NCBI RefSeq assembly: GCF_000014065.1
Contig: NC_008044.1
Span: 1,511,501-1,575,500 of the forward strand
Direction: 5' to 3'
Source of the DNA: Ruegeria sp. TM1040
GTDB lineage: Bacteria > Pseudomonadota > Alphaproteobacteria > Rhodobacterales > Rhodobacteraceae
Length of the DNA: 64,000 bases
In this document: piece after piece, positions 1 through 8,827 of the stretch
Position numbering within the stretch: the stretch's first letter is position 1
How the letters are laid out: each line of letters opens with the position of its first letter
Made by a program: the position numbers and the translations under genes
The notes under the pieces: generated by a model
The model's database searches: none
The model's input: only the letters and a program-made list of their open reading frames with translations
Told to the model about the DNA's origin: nothing

Positions 1-501
1 GCCCGCGCGCTGATGGAAGAAGCCGGCATGATGGATTTCGAACATGAGCTCTTCTCCATCGACGATGACTGGCGCAAGAACACCACCGATGCGGTCGCTG
101 CCCAGCTGCGTGACGCGGGGTTCAAGGTCAAGCGGACCGTGCTGCCGGGATCGACCTTCTGGAATGACTGGACCAAATATCCGTTCAGCTCGACCAACTG
201 GAACCACCGTCCCTTGGGTGTTCAGATCTGGGCGCTGGCCTACCGTTCAGGTGAGGCCTGGAACGAATTCGGCTGGTCCAACCCCGAGTTCGACCAGATC
301 CTGGCCGACGCGCTTGCCATCGCCGATGCCGACGCGCGCCGCGAAGTCGTCGCCAAAGGTCAGAAGATGATCCAGGACGAGGGTGTCACCATCCAGCCCT
401 ATTGGAAATCCCTGTTCCGTCACATGCGCGAAGGCGTGCGCGGTGCCGATATGCATATCTCCTACGAGCACCATCACTACAAATGGGGCTGGGCTGCCTG
501 A
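1..501 (+). CDS. ABC transporter substrate-binding protein, C-terminal part (5' end outside window)
   Basis: This is the last 166 codons of a periplasmic solute-binding protein of the extracellular solute-binding family 5 (dipeptide/oligopeptide/nickel type). The frame is open from base 1, so the start and signal peptide lie upstream of the window. The visible part has the family-5 C-terminal pattern: a W-rich segment (FWNDW, STNW), the NPEFDQIL helix, and a late IQPYWK segment before the C-terminal strand. The protein would capture a small peptide, amino-acid or opine-like ligand in the periplasm and pass it to the two permeases encoded just downstream. The ligand cannot be told from this fragment. 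A strong hairpin follows the stop codon. Confidence 0.88.
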   Translation, partial: ARALMEEAGMMDFEHELFSIDDDWRKNTTDAVAAQLRDAGFKVKRTVLPGSTFWNDWTKYPFSSTNWNHRPLGVQIWALAYRSGEAWNEFGWSNPEFDQILADALAIADADARREVVAKGQKMIQDEGVTIQPYWKSLFRHMREGVRGADMHISYEHHHYKWGWAA

Positions 502-521
502 TCGCGCCCCCTTTACCTAAA

Positions 522-565
522 GGCCTGTCCCCAATCCGTTTTTCGGACCGGATTGGGGGCAGGCC
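522..565 (+). terminator. 17-bp intra-operon stem-loop after the binding-protein gene
   Basis: Bases 522-538 and 549-565 pair over 17 positions with one G-U pair and a 10-base loop containing TTTTT. There is no T-run after the stem. It sits between the binding-protein stop and the first permease. In other ABC operons such hairpins stabilise the upstream mRNA or partly stop transcription, so that the binding protein is made in excess over the permeases; that role is inferred here. Confidence 0.7.
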
Positions 566-669
566 CAACGCACCACGCCTGAATTCAAAACAATAAAGGC
601 CTCCGCGATTTGGACGACCCACGTCCAAATGTCTCAGGGCCAGCTGACCGCCAGTCTGCAGGGGAACAC

Positions 670-1722
670 ATGGGACCATTCATATTGCGCCGCACGGGTG
701 TGATGATCATTACGGCTTTGTGCCTGACGTTCATCGTCTTCGTGATGACCAATCTCTATCCAAACCTCGAAAAACTCGCCAAGACCGAAGGCAACTTCCG
801 CATGTCGGACGAAGCGGTTGCAAGCTGGCTTGATAAGAATGGCTACGGTCAGCCGATGCTGTTGAAATACGGCCAGTGGCTGGGCGTGGTTCCCGGTTGG
901 CAGCGCAGCGGCGAGGAAGGCGTCACCGGGCGTTGCATTGATGGAACCGTCACCCCGGAAGAAGCCGCGCAGGCCGCGCGGTTTTGTGGCATTCTGCAAG
1001 GCGACTGGGGCTATTCCACACGTTTCAAAACAGACGTGAGCGAAATCATCCAGACCCGGCTGGGCAACACCGGCTATCTGATGATGTGGGTTTTGATCCT
1101 CATGGTGCCCTCGGCCCTGATCGTGGGCGTTCTGGCCGGGATGCGCGAAGGTTCGGCAACCGACAGGTCCCTGTCGACCGTGTCGATCATGACGACCGCG
1201 ACGCCGGAATATGTGTCGGGCGTGATCTTCATTGCGGTCTTTGCCTCCTCCACAGTGGGGCTCAAATGGTTCAAAGGCACCGCAACCGCTGCCATGGAGA
1301 ACCCGACGTTTGAGAATTTCTTCCTGCCGGTACTGACCATCGCGCTCTATGGCATGGGCTATATCGCCCGGATGACACGCGCCTCCATGACCGAAGTGAT
1401 GACGGCCCAATACATCCGGACTGCACGCCTTAAGGGGGTGAGTTTTCCAAACATCGTTCTGCGCCACGCGCTGCGCAATGCGTTGATTGCCCCCTTCACG
1501 GTAATCATGCTGCAGTTCCCCTGGTTGTTGAACGGAGTCGTGATTGTCGAAACCTTGTTTAACTACAAGGGCTTCGGCTGGGCACTGGTCGAGGCGGCCA
1601 GCAACAACGACATCGAGCTTCTGCTGGCGATTTCGGTCGTCTCCGTCATCGTGGTTCTGTTGACGCAGCTGATTTCCGACATCGGCTACATCTTCTTGAA
1701 CCCCCGTATCCGTATCTCGTAA
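670..1722 (+). CDS. ABC transporter permease, DppB/OppB type
   Basis: This 350-aa inner-membrane permease belongs to the binding-protein-dependent transport family. An N-terminal membrane segment (about residues 7-27) is followed by a long periplasmic stretch and then a cluster of helices. The cytoplasmic coupling loop is visible around residues 230-270 (YIRTARLKGVSF, then RHALRNALIAP), the EAA-type motif that docks on the ATPase. I start the gene at the ATG at 670, preceded by GGGG, and not at an upstream TTG, because the hydrophobic N-terminus then begins as in DppB/OppB. It lies 168 bp after the binding-protein gene and 15 bp before the second permease, clearly in one operon. Confidence 0.9.
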   Translation: MGPFILRRTGVMIITALCLTFIVFVMTNLYPNLEKLAKTEGNFRMSDEAVASWLDKNGYGQPMLLKYGQWLGVVPGWQRSGEEGVTGRCIDGTVTPEEAAQAARFCGILQGDWGYSTRFKTDVSEIIQTRLGNTGYLMMWVLILMVPSALIVGVLAGMREGSATDRSLSTVSIMTTATPEYVSGVIFIAVFASSTVGLKWFKGTATAAMENPTFENFFLPVLTIALYGMGYIARMTRASMTEVMTAQYIRTARLKGVSFPNIVLRHALRNALIAPFTVIMLQFPWLLNGVVIVETLFNYKGFGWALVEAASNNDIELLLAISVVSVIVVLLTQLISDIGYIFLNPRIRIS

Positions 1723-1737
1723 GGCAGGAGGCTTTTC

Positions 1738-3174
1738 ATGGACCCTTTGACTTGGACTGGCGCTCTTGGCTTTCTCACACCGATCCTGGTGATCGCGCTC
1801 ATCCTGCTGGCGGCGAGCATTGTGATCTGGATGTTGGCGTCCGCAATGAGCGCGGGCACACGCTATGTGGCAAATGCCGATGGCAGCCTCTCTCTTGCAG
1901 GCAATCCGCAGGCGATGGCCGCGCTGGCGGTGCGCGCCACATTCGGCGCGGTCGCGGCGATCGCACTCGCCTATCTCGTCCTGGGCCTGATCATGGGCAC
2001 GGGTGCGGGGATCATCGGAGCAATTTCACAGCAGATGTGGCCCACCTGGGTCGCGCTGCTCTTGCTGTTCTCGCTGTCGATCAAGTTCAAGAGACGCCTT
2101 GGGCTCTATGGCAAGCTCTTTGACAGCCCCATCGGCATGATCGGGTTTGGCCTCGTGATGTTCTGGGTCTTCACCGGCGTCTTTGGTGCGATGGACCTTA
2201 TCGCCACCCATGACCCGCTGGCGCAGGTCTCCGGCATGAAAAACAAAGTCCCCGGCACTCCGTTGCGCAGCGTGGAAGACGGAGAATATGCCTGGTATCT
2301 TCTCGGTGGAGACAACCTTGCACGGGACGTGTTCTCTCGCATGGTCAAAGGGGCGTGGGAGGTATTGAAGTACGCGCCTCTGGCAACGCTTTTTGCCTTT
2401 ATGGTTGGGATCACATTGGGGCTTCCGGCAGGCTATTACGGTGGCAAGCTCGATACGTTCCTGTCCTTCCTTGCCAACCTCATTCTGGCCTTTCCGGTGA
2501 TCCTGCTGTTCTACCTTCTGGTGACGCCCGAGATCGTTGCGACAGGCCTGCCGCAGTATATGGCGGTGGTGCTCTTTGCCTTTCCAATGGTGTTTTGCGG
2601 GGTCTTGATCCACTCAAGATTTCGCACACAGCCCAGCAAGAACGCTTTCTGGCTGGCGTTGGTTCTGGTTCCGATGGTCCTGATGTACATGTCGCTCATC
2701 AACGCCGAAGGTTCCAAAATCGCGTTTTGGCCGCTGGATTTCTTTGACATTCCCGGGGGGGTGCTGGTGGTGTTTGTCTCGGTGGTGTTTGTGAACTCCC
2801 CCACGGTGTTTCGGATCGTGCGTGGCCTTGCGCTGGACATCAAGACCCGCGACTACGTCGCTGCCGCGCAGACCCGTGGTGAGCGCCCCTGGTACATCAT
2901 GCTGTGGGAGATCCTGCCCAATGTCCGCGGTCCATTGATCGTCGATTTCTGCCTGCGCATTGGGTACACCACCATCCTACTGGGAACACTTGGATTTTTT
3001 GGCCTTGGCCTGCCGCCGGAAAGCCCCGATTGGGGCTCCACCATCAATGATGGACGCAAGCTGTTGTCGATCTATCTGCACCCCGCCCTGCCGCCCGCCA
3101 TTGCCCTGATGAGCCTTGTTCTTGGGCTCAACCTGCTGGCAGATGGATTGCGTGAAGAGAGCCTTCGGGACTGA
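1738..3174 (+). CDS. ABC transporter permease, DppC/OppC type, with long N-terminal membrane region
   Basis: This 478-aa permease is the partner of the preceding one. The C-terminal 270 residues are a standard DppC/OppC unit with the coupling motif (AAAQTRGERPWYIM, residues about 376-390) and the GLGLPPESPDWG segment typical of this subfamily. The protein is longer than the usual 280-320 residues because about 150 extra N-terminal residues hold three or four additional membrane segments. A good ribosome site (AGGAGG) precedes the ATG. Long-N-terminus permeases of this type are paired with double-ATPase proteins, which fits the next gene. Substrate unknown. Confidence 0.88.
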   Translation: MDPLTWTGALGFLTPILVIALILLAASIVIWMLASAMSAGTRYVANADGSLSLAGNPQAMAALAVRATFGAVAAIALAYLVLGLIMGTGAGIIGAISQQMWPTWVALLLLFSLSIKFKRRLGLYGKLFDSPIGMIGFGLVMFWVFTGVFGAMDLIATHDPLAQVSGMKNKVPGTPLRSVEDGEYAWYLLGGDNLARDVFSRMVKGAWEVLKYAPLATLFAFMVGITLGLPAGYYGGKLDTFLSFLANLILAFPVILLFYLLVTPEIVATGLPQYMAVVLFAFPMVFCGVLIHSRFRTQPSKNAFWLALVLVPMVLMYMSLINAEGSKIAFWPLDFFDIPGGVLVVFVSVVFVNSPTVFRIVRGLALDIKTRDYVAAAQTRGERPWYIMLWEILPNVRGPLIVDFCLRIGYTTILLGTLGFFGLGLPPESPDWGSTINDGRKLLSIYLHPALPPAIALMSLVLGLNLLADGLREESLRD

Positions 3175-3185
3175 TGAGAACACGG

Positions 3186-3222
3186 CCGGGGGCGCTGCCC
3201 CCGGACCCCCGGGATATTTTGG
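3186..3222. repeat. GC-rich intergenic stem-loop element with GGGATATTT tail
   Basis: An 8-bp perfect stem (3186-3193 with 3197-3204, loop GCT) is followed by a CCCCCGGGATATTTTGG tail. It lies between the second permease and the ATPase gene. A related copy in inverted orientation lies at 61565-61616, and the AAATATCCC motif recurs near 34613. I read these as a dispersed intergenic repeat family that can act as a transcription punctuation mark; this is inference from copies within the window. Confidence 0.5.
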
Positions 3223-3269
3223 GTTAGAAGAGGCTTTGAGGTCTCGGCTGACCCGTCAGGGAGAGCAAA

Positions 3270-5357
3270 ATGAGCAAACTCGCAGACTATGACGGCCCGA
3301 TCCTTGAAATCGACAAGCTGTCGATCTCATTTTTTACAAGGCTGCGCGAGATTCCAGCGGTGATGGACTTTTCGGTCGCCGTGCAACCGGGCGAAGCGGT
3401 TGGGCTGGTCGGAGAATCCGGCTGCGGCAAATCCACCGTGGCGTTGGGCGTCATGCAGGATCTGGGCAAGAACGGGCGCATCGTCGGTGGTTCGATCAAG
3501 TTCAAGGGCCGTGATCTCGCGGAGATGAGCGCCGAGGAGCTGCGAGATGTGCGCGGCAACGAGATCGCGATGATCTATCAGGAGCCGATGGCCTCGCTCA
3601 ATCCGGCGATGAAAATCGGCAAGCAACTGATGGAAGTGCCGATGATTCATGAGGGTGTCAGCGAGAAAGAGGCCTATGATCGCGCGCTCGAGGTGGTCAC
3701 GGATGTAAAACTGCCGGATCCCAAGCGGATGCTGAATTCCTATCCGCATCAGCTCTCGGGCGGGCAGCAGCAGCGGATCGTCATTGCAATGGCACTGATG
3801 TCCAAGCCTGCACTCTTGATCCTCGATGAGCCTACCACCGCACTTGATGTAACTGTTGAGGCCGCCGTGGTCGAACTGGTCAAGGATCTGGGCAAGAAAT
3901 ACGGCACCTCAATGCTGTTTATCTCGCACAACCTCGGGCTTGTTCTTGAGACTTGTGACAGGATTTGCGTGATGTATTCCGGTGAGGCGGTGGAGCGCGG
4001 GTCGATTGAGGATGTCTTTGACCACATGCGCCACCCCTACACGCAGGCCTTGTTCCGCTCAATTCCCCTGCCGGGCGCCGACAAGAACGCGCGTCCGCTG
4101 GTGGCGATCCCCGGCAACTTTCCCCTGCCCCATGAACGCCCGCGCGGCTGCAACTTTGGCCCACGCTGTGACTATTTCGAAGCCGGGCGCTGTGATGCAA
4201 GCGACATCGCAATGGCGGCGGTGCCGGGCAATGAACGCCACCATACCCGCTGTCTGCGCTTTGAAGAAATCGACTGGAACGCACCGCTCGCTCTGGCGGA
4301 GCAAACCAGCAAGACAGAGCCCGGGCGGGTTGTGCTCAAGATGGACAAGCTCAAGAAATATTACGAGGTCGCGGCCAATGCGCTGTTTGGGGGCGGCGCG
4401 CGAAAGGTTGTCAAAGCCAATGAGACACTGAGCTTTGAGGCGCGCGAATCCGAGACGCTTGCCATCGTGGGCGAGTCCGGCTGCGGTAAATCCACATTTG
4501 CCAAGGTACTGATGGGGCTGGAAACAGCGACCGAGGGCGAGATCCTTCTGGACGACCGCAACATCGAGGACGTGCCGATCGAGGCGCGGGATGCAAAGAC
4601 CATTTCCGATGTGCAAATGGTGTTCCAGAACCCCTTCGACACGCTCAATCCTTCGATGACGGTCGGGCGGCAGATCATCCGGGCGCTGGAGATCTTTGGC
4701 ATCGGTGACAGCGATGGCGCAAGAAAGCAGCGCATGCTCGAACTTCTGGATCTGGTGAAGCTGCCACGTGCCTTTGCCGACCGGATGCCGCGACAGCTCT
4801 CGGGCGGGCAGAAACAGCGGGTTGGTATTGCCCGTGCCTTTGCCGGGGGCGCGCGGATCGTGGTTGCGGATGAACCCGTCTCGGCGCTGGATGTGTCGGT
4901 GCAGGCTGCTGTGACCGATCTCCTGATGGAGATCCAGCGCAATGAGAAGACGACCCTGCTCTTTATCAGTCACGATCTCTCGATTGTGCGCTATCTCAGC
5001 GATCGGGTGATGGTGATGTATCTCGGTCATGTGGTCGAGCTTGGCGAAACCGAGCAGGTGTTCTCACCGCCCTATCACCCCTATACCGAGGCGCTGTTGT
5101 CTGCTGTGCCAATCGCGGACACATCGGTCGAAAAGACCCATATCGTGCTTGAGGGGGATATCCCTTCGGCCATGAACCCGCCCTCCGGGTGCCCGTTTCA
5201 GACTCGTTGCCGTTGGAAATCGAAGGTTCCAGGTGGCCTCTGCGAGGCTGAGGTGCCGCCCATCCAGACCCTTGAAAACGGGCACCAGATCAAATGCCAT
5301 CTGAGCGGCGAAGTTCTGGAGAGTATGGAGCCGGTCATCAAGATCGCGGCGGAGTGA
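3270..5357 (+). CDS. Double-ATPase ABC transporter ATP-binding protein (DppD-DppF fusion type)
   Basis: At 695 residues this is two peptide-transporter ATPases in one chain. The first unit has Walker A GESGCGKST (about residue 50), signature LSGGQQQR (about 163) and Walker B LLILDEP. The second has GESGCGKST (about 402), LSGGQKQR (about 510) and VVADEP. Each unit ends with the oligopeptide/dipeptide C-terminal extension with conserved cysteines (GCNFGPRCDY and GCPFQTRC), which in homologues is linked to Fe-S or metal binding. It powers the transporter formed with the two permeases upstream. The gap to the permease holds the GC-rich stem-loop. GAGAGC precedes the ATG. Confidence 0.92.
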   Translation: MSKLADYDGPILEIDKLSISFFTRLREIPAVMDFSVAVQPGEAVGLVGESGCGKSTVALGVMQDLGKNGRIVGGSIKFKGRDLAEMSAEELRDVRGNEIAMIYQEPMASLNPAMKIGKQLMEVPMIHEGVSEKEAYDRALEVVTDVKLPDPKRMLNSYPHQLSGGQQQRIVIAMALMSKPALLILDEPTTALDVTVEAAVVELVKDLGKKYGTSMLFISHNLGLVLETCDRICVMYSGEAVERGSIEDVFDHMRHPYTQALFRSIPLPGADKNARPLVAIPGNFPLPHERPRGCNFGPRCDYFEAGRCDASDIAMAAVPGNERHHTRCLRFEEIDWNAPLALAEQTSKTEPGRVVLKMDKLKKYYEVAANALFGGGARKVVKANETLSFEARESETLAIVGESGCGKSTFAKVLMGLETATEGEILLDDRNIEDVPIEARDAKTISDVQMVFQNPFDTLNPSMTVGRQIIRALEIFGIGDSDGARKQRMLELLDLVKLPRAFADRMPRQLSGGQKQRVGIARAFAGGARIVVADEPVSALDVSVQAAVTDLLMEIQRNEKTTLLFISHDLSIVRYLSDRVMVMYLGHVVELGETEQVFSPPYHPYTEALLSAVPIADTSVEKTHIVLEGDIPSAMNPPSGCPFQTRCRWKSKVPGGLCEAEVPPIQTLENGHQIKCHLSGEVLESMEPVIKIAAE

Positions 5358-5380
5358 TGCCTTTGCCCGTTTGAAAACAA

Positions 5381-5408
5381 AGCGGCCTTCCCGATTGGGA
5401 AGGCCGCT
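5381..5408 (-). terminator. Terminator between convergent genes
   Basis: A perfect 12-bp stem (5381-5392 with 5397-5408, loop GATT). On the minus strand it is followed by a T-rich stretch, so it probably ends the leftward gene at 5476-6891. It may also stop the rightward ABC operon. Confidence 0.7.
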
Positions 5409-5475
5409 GAGATTGCCAAATCCTATGGCATTTGTCGGACAGGACTTCTGTCGCTGGCCGTGACCGCGTCAGGGA

Positions 5476-6891
5476 TCAGCGCAGCGTCTTGTCGAAATCT
5501 TCCCAAGCAGAGACCCAGCGTTCGCCGCCCAGTTGCTCGTAGAACCCCTGCAGCTGCTCCTCATAGGGGAGCCACTGGTTCTGCGTCTCAGTCGAGAGCT
5601 CTTCCTGACCAAGCATGGTCGCAATCTGCGGCACGTCACAGAGCGCATTTGGTGTGAGGCATGCGGCGTTGTATTCAAGACCCGCATGCTCCAAGAGGAG
5701 GCCGATTTCACGCTCGGAGTTTTGCACCAGCGCCTCGTAGGACTGCAGGCGCATGCTGTCGCCAAGTTTGGAAGCATAGACGGTTGCCGAGGAATAGACC
5801 GTGCGCATCACCTGCGCGATCCATTCGGTACGCGATGCCAGCGCATTGCCGTTCAGCACGTTGGACGCGATATTGGCCAGCGCCGTGTCCATCGGGTGAC
5901 GCGACATGAAGACAAATTTGGCCTCGGGGAAGAGGAATTGTGCAAGGCCGAATTCCAGACATCCCAGCGGATGCGCGTCAACAATGGTCTTGCCACCAGC
6001 CACCTGACCGCCGAGGGCGCGCTCGAGGTAGTACTGACGGAAGATGTCGATTTCTTCTGCGCTCAGATGCTCCATCCAATCCCAGTAGTTGCAGGGACGG
6101 TCGGTCTTGGCGAGATGCATGCGGATGGCACCATGGGTGCGCGAGAGCGCCGTTTTTGCGCCAACACTGAACACGCCAGGGTGCTGTGCGAGAATTCGAT
6201 CCACCAGACCGGTGCCAGACATCGGCATACCGCCGATAAAGACCAGTTTGGGCAGCAGCGACGCATCCTCAGAGGCCGGGCGCGGTTCAAACAAGGCTTC
6301 TTGCTCGGCGACCATCTCGTCGAAAATCGCAGGCGCAAAAGGACCGGCCACCTCGTTGCGCGCAGATTGGAACAGCGTAAATGCGACCTCTGCCTCGCCC
6401 GACCCATGGGCGATCTGGGCCAGCGCATAGTGGATCAAGGCACGGTGTTTGGCATCCAGATCCTCACGCTCGGAGAGCGACATCAGGCGCTGGGCATAGA
6501 GGCTGTCGACGGAAAATGTCTCAATCCCGTTGAGCGCAGTCAGCGCCGGGATCGAATTGGGATCGCGCTTCAGCACTTCCTCAAAGGCCTGCTCGGCACC
6601 AAGGAGATCACCCTTGGTTTGCAGCATCAGGCCAAGCTTGCCCCATGCGGAGGGATCATCGGGCCAGGTTGCAGTGACATGGCGCATGACGTTTACCGCA
6701 TTCTCGTAGTCACGCATTTCAAAGAAGCAATCGGCGGTGCGATCCAGCAGGCCAGCATCCAGCTCACCTGTTTGAACAAAAGGCAGCATCACGCTGAGAG
6801 AGCGTGCAAATTTGCCCGTGGCCATAAGACCGTCGACGGTTGCAAATGCCTCAGCCAAGGCATCGGGAGTATGGCTGTTTTCTACCAGCAT
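5476..6891 (-). CDS. TPR protein with a sulfotransferase-like domain
   Basis: This 471-aa protein has tetratricopeptide-like helices in the first half (for example DYENAVNVMRHV and AWGKLGLMLQTKGDLLGAEQAF, residues about 55-125) and a sulfotransferase-family fold from about residue 205. The PAPS-binding loop region reads FIGGMPMSGTGLVDRIL, where active family members usually have PRSGTTL: the Arg is replaced and the second Thr is Gly. The second site, FVFMSRHPMDT, keeps the Arg expected for the 3'-phosphate contact. TPR-sulfotransferases are common and little studied in marine bacteria and may act on surface glycans or lipids. Activity here is uncertain because of the altered loop. It stands alone between convergent and co-directional neighbours. 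Confidence 0.75.
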   Translation of the reverse strand: MLVENSHTPDALAEAFATVDGLMATGKFARSLSVMLPFVQTGELDAGLLDRTADCFFEMRDYENAVNVMRHVTATWPDDPSAWGKLGLMLQTKGDLLGAEQAFEEVLKRDPNSIPALTALNGIETFSVDSLYAQRLMSLSEREDLDAKHRALIHYALAQIAHGSGEAEVAFTLFQSARNEVAGPFAPAIFDEMVAEQEALFEPRPASEDASLLPKLVFIGGMPMSGTGLVDRILAQHPGVFSVGAKTALSRTHGAIRMHLAKTDRPCNYWDWMEHLSAEEIDIFRQYYLERALGGQVAGGKTIVDAHPLGCLEFGLAQFLFPEAKFVFMSRHPMDTALANIASNVLNGNALASRTEWIAQVMRTVYSSATVYASKLGDSMRLQSYEALVQNSEREIGLLLEHAGLEYNAACLTPNALCDVPQIATMLGQEELSTETQNQWLPYEEQLQGFYEQLGGERWVSAWEDFDKTLR

Positions 6892-7019
6892 GTGTTGTTC
6901 GCCCTTCTGTAACGATGGGCCGAAGTTGCGGGACAGAAGTGAATCCCCGGTAAAGCGCTTGGTTCGAAATTGTGTCTTTTTCTTGGAATTTAACGCCCAA
7001 TCCCTAAACGCCCGCCTTT

Positions 7020-8156
7020 CTACTCCTGCAGGAGGGGCTCGTAACGGGAATCGGTCAGCGTTTTGAGAAAAGCAACCAGCGCATCCACCCGACGATCATC
7101 CAGTGCCGGCCCATGGGTCAGCTCCTTTTGCGCCAATGTGTCCGGCACCGGGATCTCTCCCCAGGGCGCACCGGTCTCGGGGTTGATCTGTGCAGATGCG
7201 GCCTTGCTGTTGTAGCGATTGTAAAACAGCACAACGGTGCGCAGATCCTGAAACACCCCATTGTGCATATAGGGCCCCGTCACGGCCACATTTCGCAGCG
7301 TGGGTGTCTTAAACTTGCCGCGCTCCGCGCGATCCAGAACGCTGGGGTTCTCATAAAGCCCGGCGTCCACCCAATCCTCTGCCACCCCGTTTTCAAGGCG
7401 ACCCGCCACATTCGCGGGAACACCGATGTTGTGATAGCGAAAATCGCTAAACGGCTCTGCGGGATCAATCGCGCTGCGGCGCAACTGGTGGCATTGGTTG
7501 CAGTTGGTGAACTGCTCCGAAAAGAACAAGAGACGGCCTAACTCCTCTTCGCTGCTCAACTCGACATCCCCGCGCAAGAAGCGGTCGTACTTGCTGTCGA
7601 AAGGCTGAAAGACGTCACTGCTCTCAAAGGCGGCAAGCGCTTGGGTCAGCGCCTTGAACCCCGCCTCCGTATCTGTGGTGATGTCGACACTATAGAGCGT
7701 CTGAAAACTCTCGACATACTCTGGATGTGCGGCCAGTCGAGCGATGGCCTCCGCTTGGCTTGAAAGCCCCAGTTCGATGGGGTTCAGGATCGGCCCTCCG
7801 GCCTGCTCTGCCAAATCAGCGGCACGGCCATCCCAGAACTGGCCCCCCACCCACTCGCCCGCGTCATTCTGATGAAAGGCAGGCGACAAAGACGCATAGG
7901 CTGCGGTGGGTGCGTGACGCCCCCCAAGCGACACGCCATCGTCTCCACGGGAAAACGCGCCTTCGGCGTCACCTCTGGGATCGACGAAGCCCGCAGCGGG
8001 ATCATGGCATGTGGCACAGGACTGACTGCGGTTCAAAGACAGATCCGTCTCAAAGAACAGCGCCTCCCCAAGATCCTCAGCTGTCTGATAGGGGGCTGCA
8101 ACCAATGGCGCGGCACATAGTATAAGGCAGGAAGCATGGCGTAAGAGTTTGAACAT
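7020..8156 (-). CDS. Dihaem cytochrome c peroxidase / MauG-family protein
   Basis: A 378-aa exported protein with a signal peptide (residues 1-20) and two c-type haem sites, CATCH at 47-51 and CNQCH at 219-223. The arrangement of two haem domains of about 170 residues, with GRHAPTAAY after the first haem and TPTLRNVAVTGPYMHNG near residue 300 (which supplies the axial Met), matches the CcpA/MauG family. Such proteins reduce hydrogen peroxide in the periplasm or modify a partner protein. No methylamine or tryptophan-tryptophylquinone genes lie nearby, so the peroxidase reading is safer. A clear GGAG site precedes the ATG. Confidence 0.88.
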   Translation of the reverse strand: MFKLLRHASCLILCAAPLVAAPYQTAEDLGEALFFETDLSLNRSQSCATCHDPAAGFVDPRGDAEGAFSRGDDGVSLGGRHAPTAAYASLSPAFHQNDAGEWVGGQFWDGRAADLAEQAGGPILNPIELGLSSQAEAIARLAAHPEYVESFQTLYSVDITTDTEAGFKALTQALAAFESSDVFQPFDSKYDRFLRGDVELSSEEELGRLLFFSEQFTNCNQCHQLRRSAIDPAEPFSDFRYHNIGVPANVAGRLENGVAEDWVDAGLYENPSVLDRAERGKFKTPTLRNVAVTGPYMHNGVFQDLRTVVLFYNRYNSKAASAQINPETGAPWGEIPVPDTLAQKELTHGPALDDRRVDALVAFLKTLTDSRYEPLLQE

Positions 8157-8287
8157 CGCGATCTCCGGGGTCTGTGCAGCGGTCTAGCGCAGCGCCGCCA
8201 CAACTTCCAGATGCAGAAAGGACGCAGCCCTATGCGCCGCGCCCTTTCAACCCCACAGTCCCACCCGAGGGTATCTCGTGGTCAAAC

Positions 8288-8662
8288 TCAGACCATATAA
8301 ACGATCAACAGCGTCAGCAGGTTGATCGATGCAAACTGCAATAGCTCTGGTTGGGACTTTGCGCGCAGCGCCGCCAAGAACGCAACCAGCACCGCGCCCA
8401 GAAATCCGCACAGCGCAATGGCGCCGATGACGTCCCCAAAGAGCCCCGTTCCCGCGCCCCAAGGCGACCCATCCAGCGCCATGCCCTTGAGCAGCAGCCC
8501 CAGAAGTGCGCCAAAGGCAACGCCCAGAAGCGTCGGGCCGATGTCACGACGCCCACCGCGACCATGATAATCGAGGATGTCGTCCACCAGTTCGGGACGC
8601 GGCCGCGCACCGGGCTCCCACCCGATCCGTGTCAGCTGTCCTTCAAACGTTTTCCCACTCAC
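8288..8662 (-). CDS. Small membrane protein of unknown function
   Basis: A 124-aa protein with a soluble N-terminal 40 residues (containing RPELVDDILDYHGRGGRRD) and about three hydrophobic segments (residues 42-60, 72-95 and 107-124). I do not recognise the family. The gene is separated from the neighbouring cytochrome peroxidase gene by about 130 bp, and a CtrA-like site lies 50 bp upstream of its start, suggesting its own cell-cycle or quorum-linked promoter. Coding is supported by the length, the clear membrane segments and the promoter-like upstream region. Confidence 0.6.
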   Translation of the reverse strand: MSGKTFEGQLTRIGWEPGARPRPELVDDILDYHGRGGRRDIGPTLLGVAFGALLGLLLKGMALDGSPWGAGTGLFGDVIGAIALCGFLGAVLVAFLAALRAKSQPELLQFASINLLTLLIVYMV

Positions 8663-8711
8663 TGAATGTCCCTCCGTGTTGAGGGAGAGATTTACGTCTG
8701 ATTAAGGCAGA

Positions 8712-8727
8712 TTAATGACCGGTTAAC
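8712..8727. promoter_or_regulatory. CtrA-like binding site
   Basis: TTAA, seven bases, TTAAC: an exact match to the alphaproteobacterial CtrA consensus TTAA-N7-TTAAC. An extra TTAA lies six bases before it (8702-8705) and further TTAAC motifs at about 8749 and 8771. It sits 50 bp upstream of the small membrane protein gene. CtrA controls motility, gene transfer agents and related traits in Rhodobacteraceae; binding here is inferred. Confidence 0.45.
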
Positions 8728-8827
8728 GATAGGGGCGCGGCAAATTGGTTAACGATGCTGAAAATTGTATTAACGCCCCCGTCAAGGGACGGACAGAAAC
8801 CCGCCACAACCAACTCCAAAGGCACGA

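Noticed and set aside
5533-6912. A 459-codon plus-strand frame
   Set aside because: Shadow of the TPR-sulfotransferase gene, which has real motifs.
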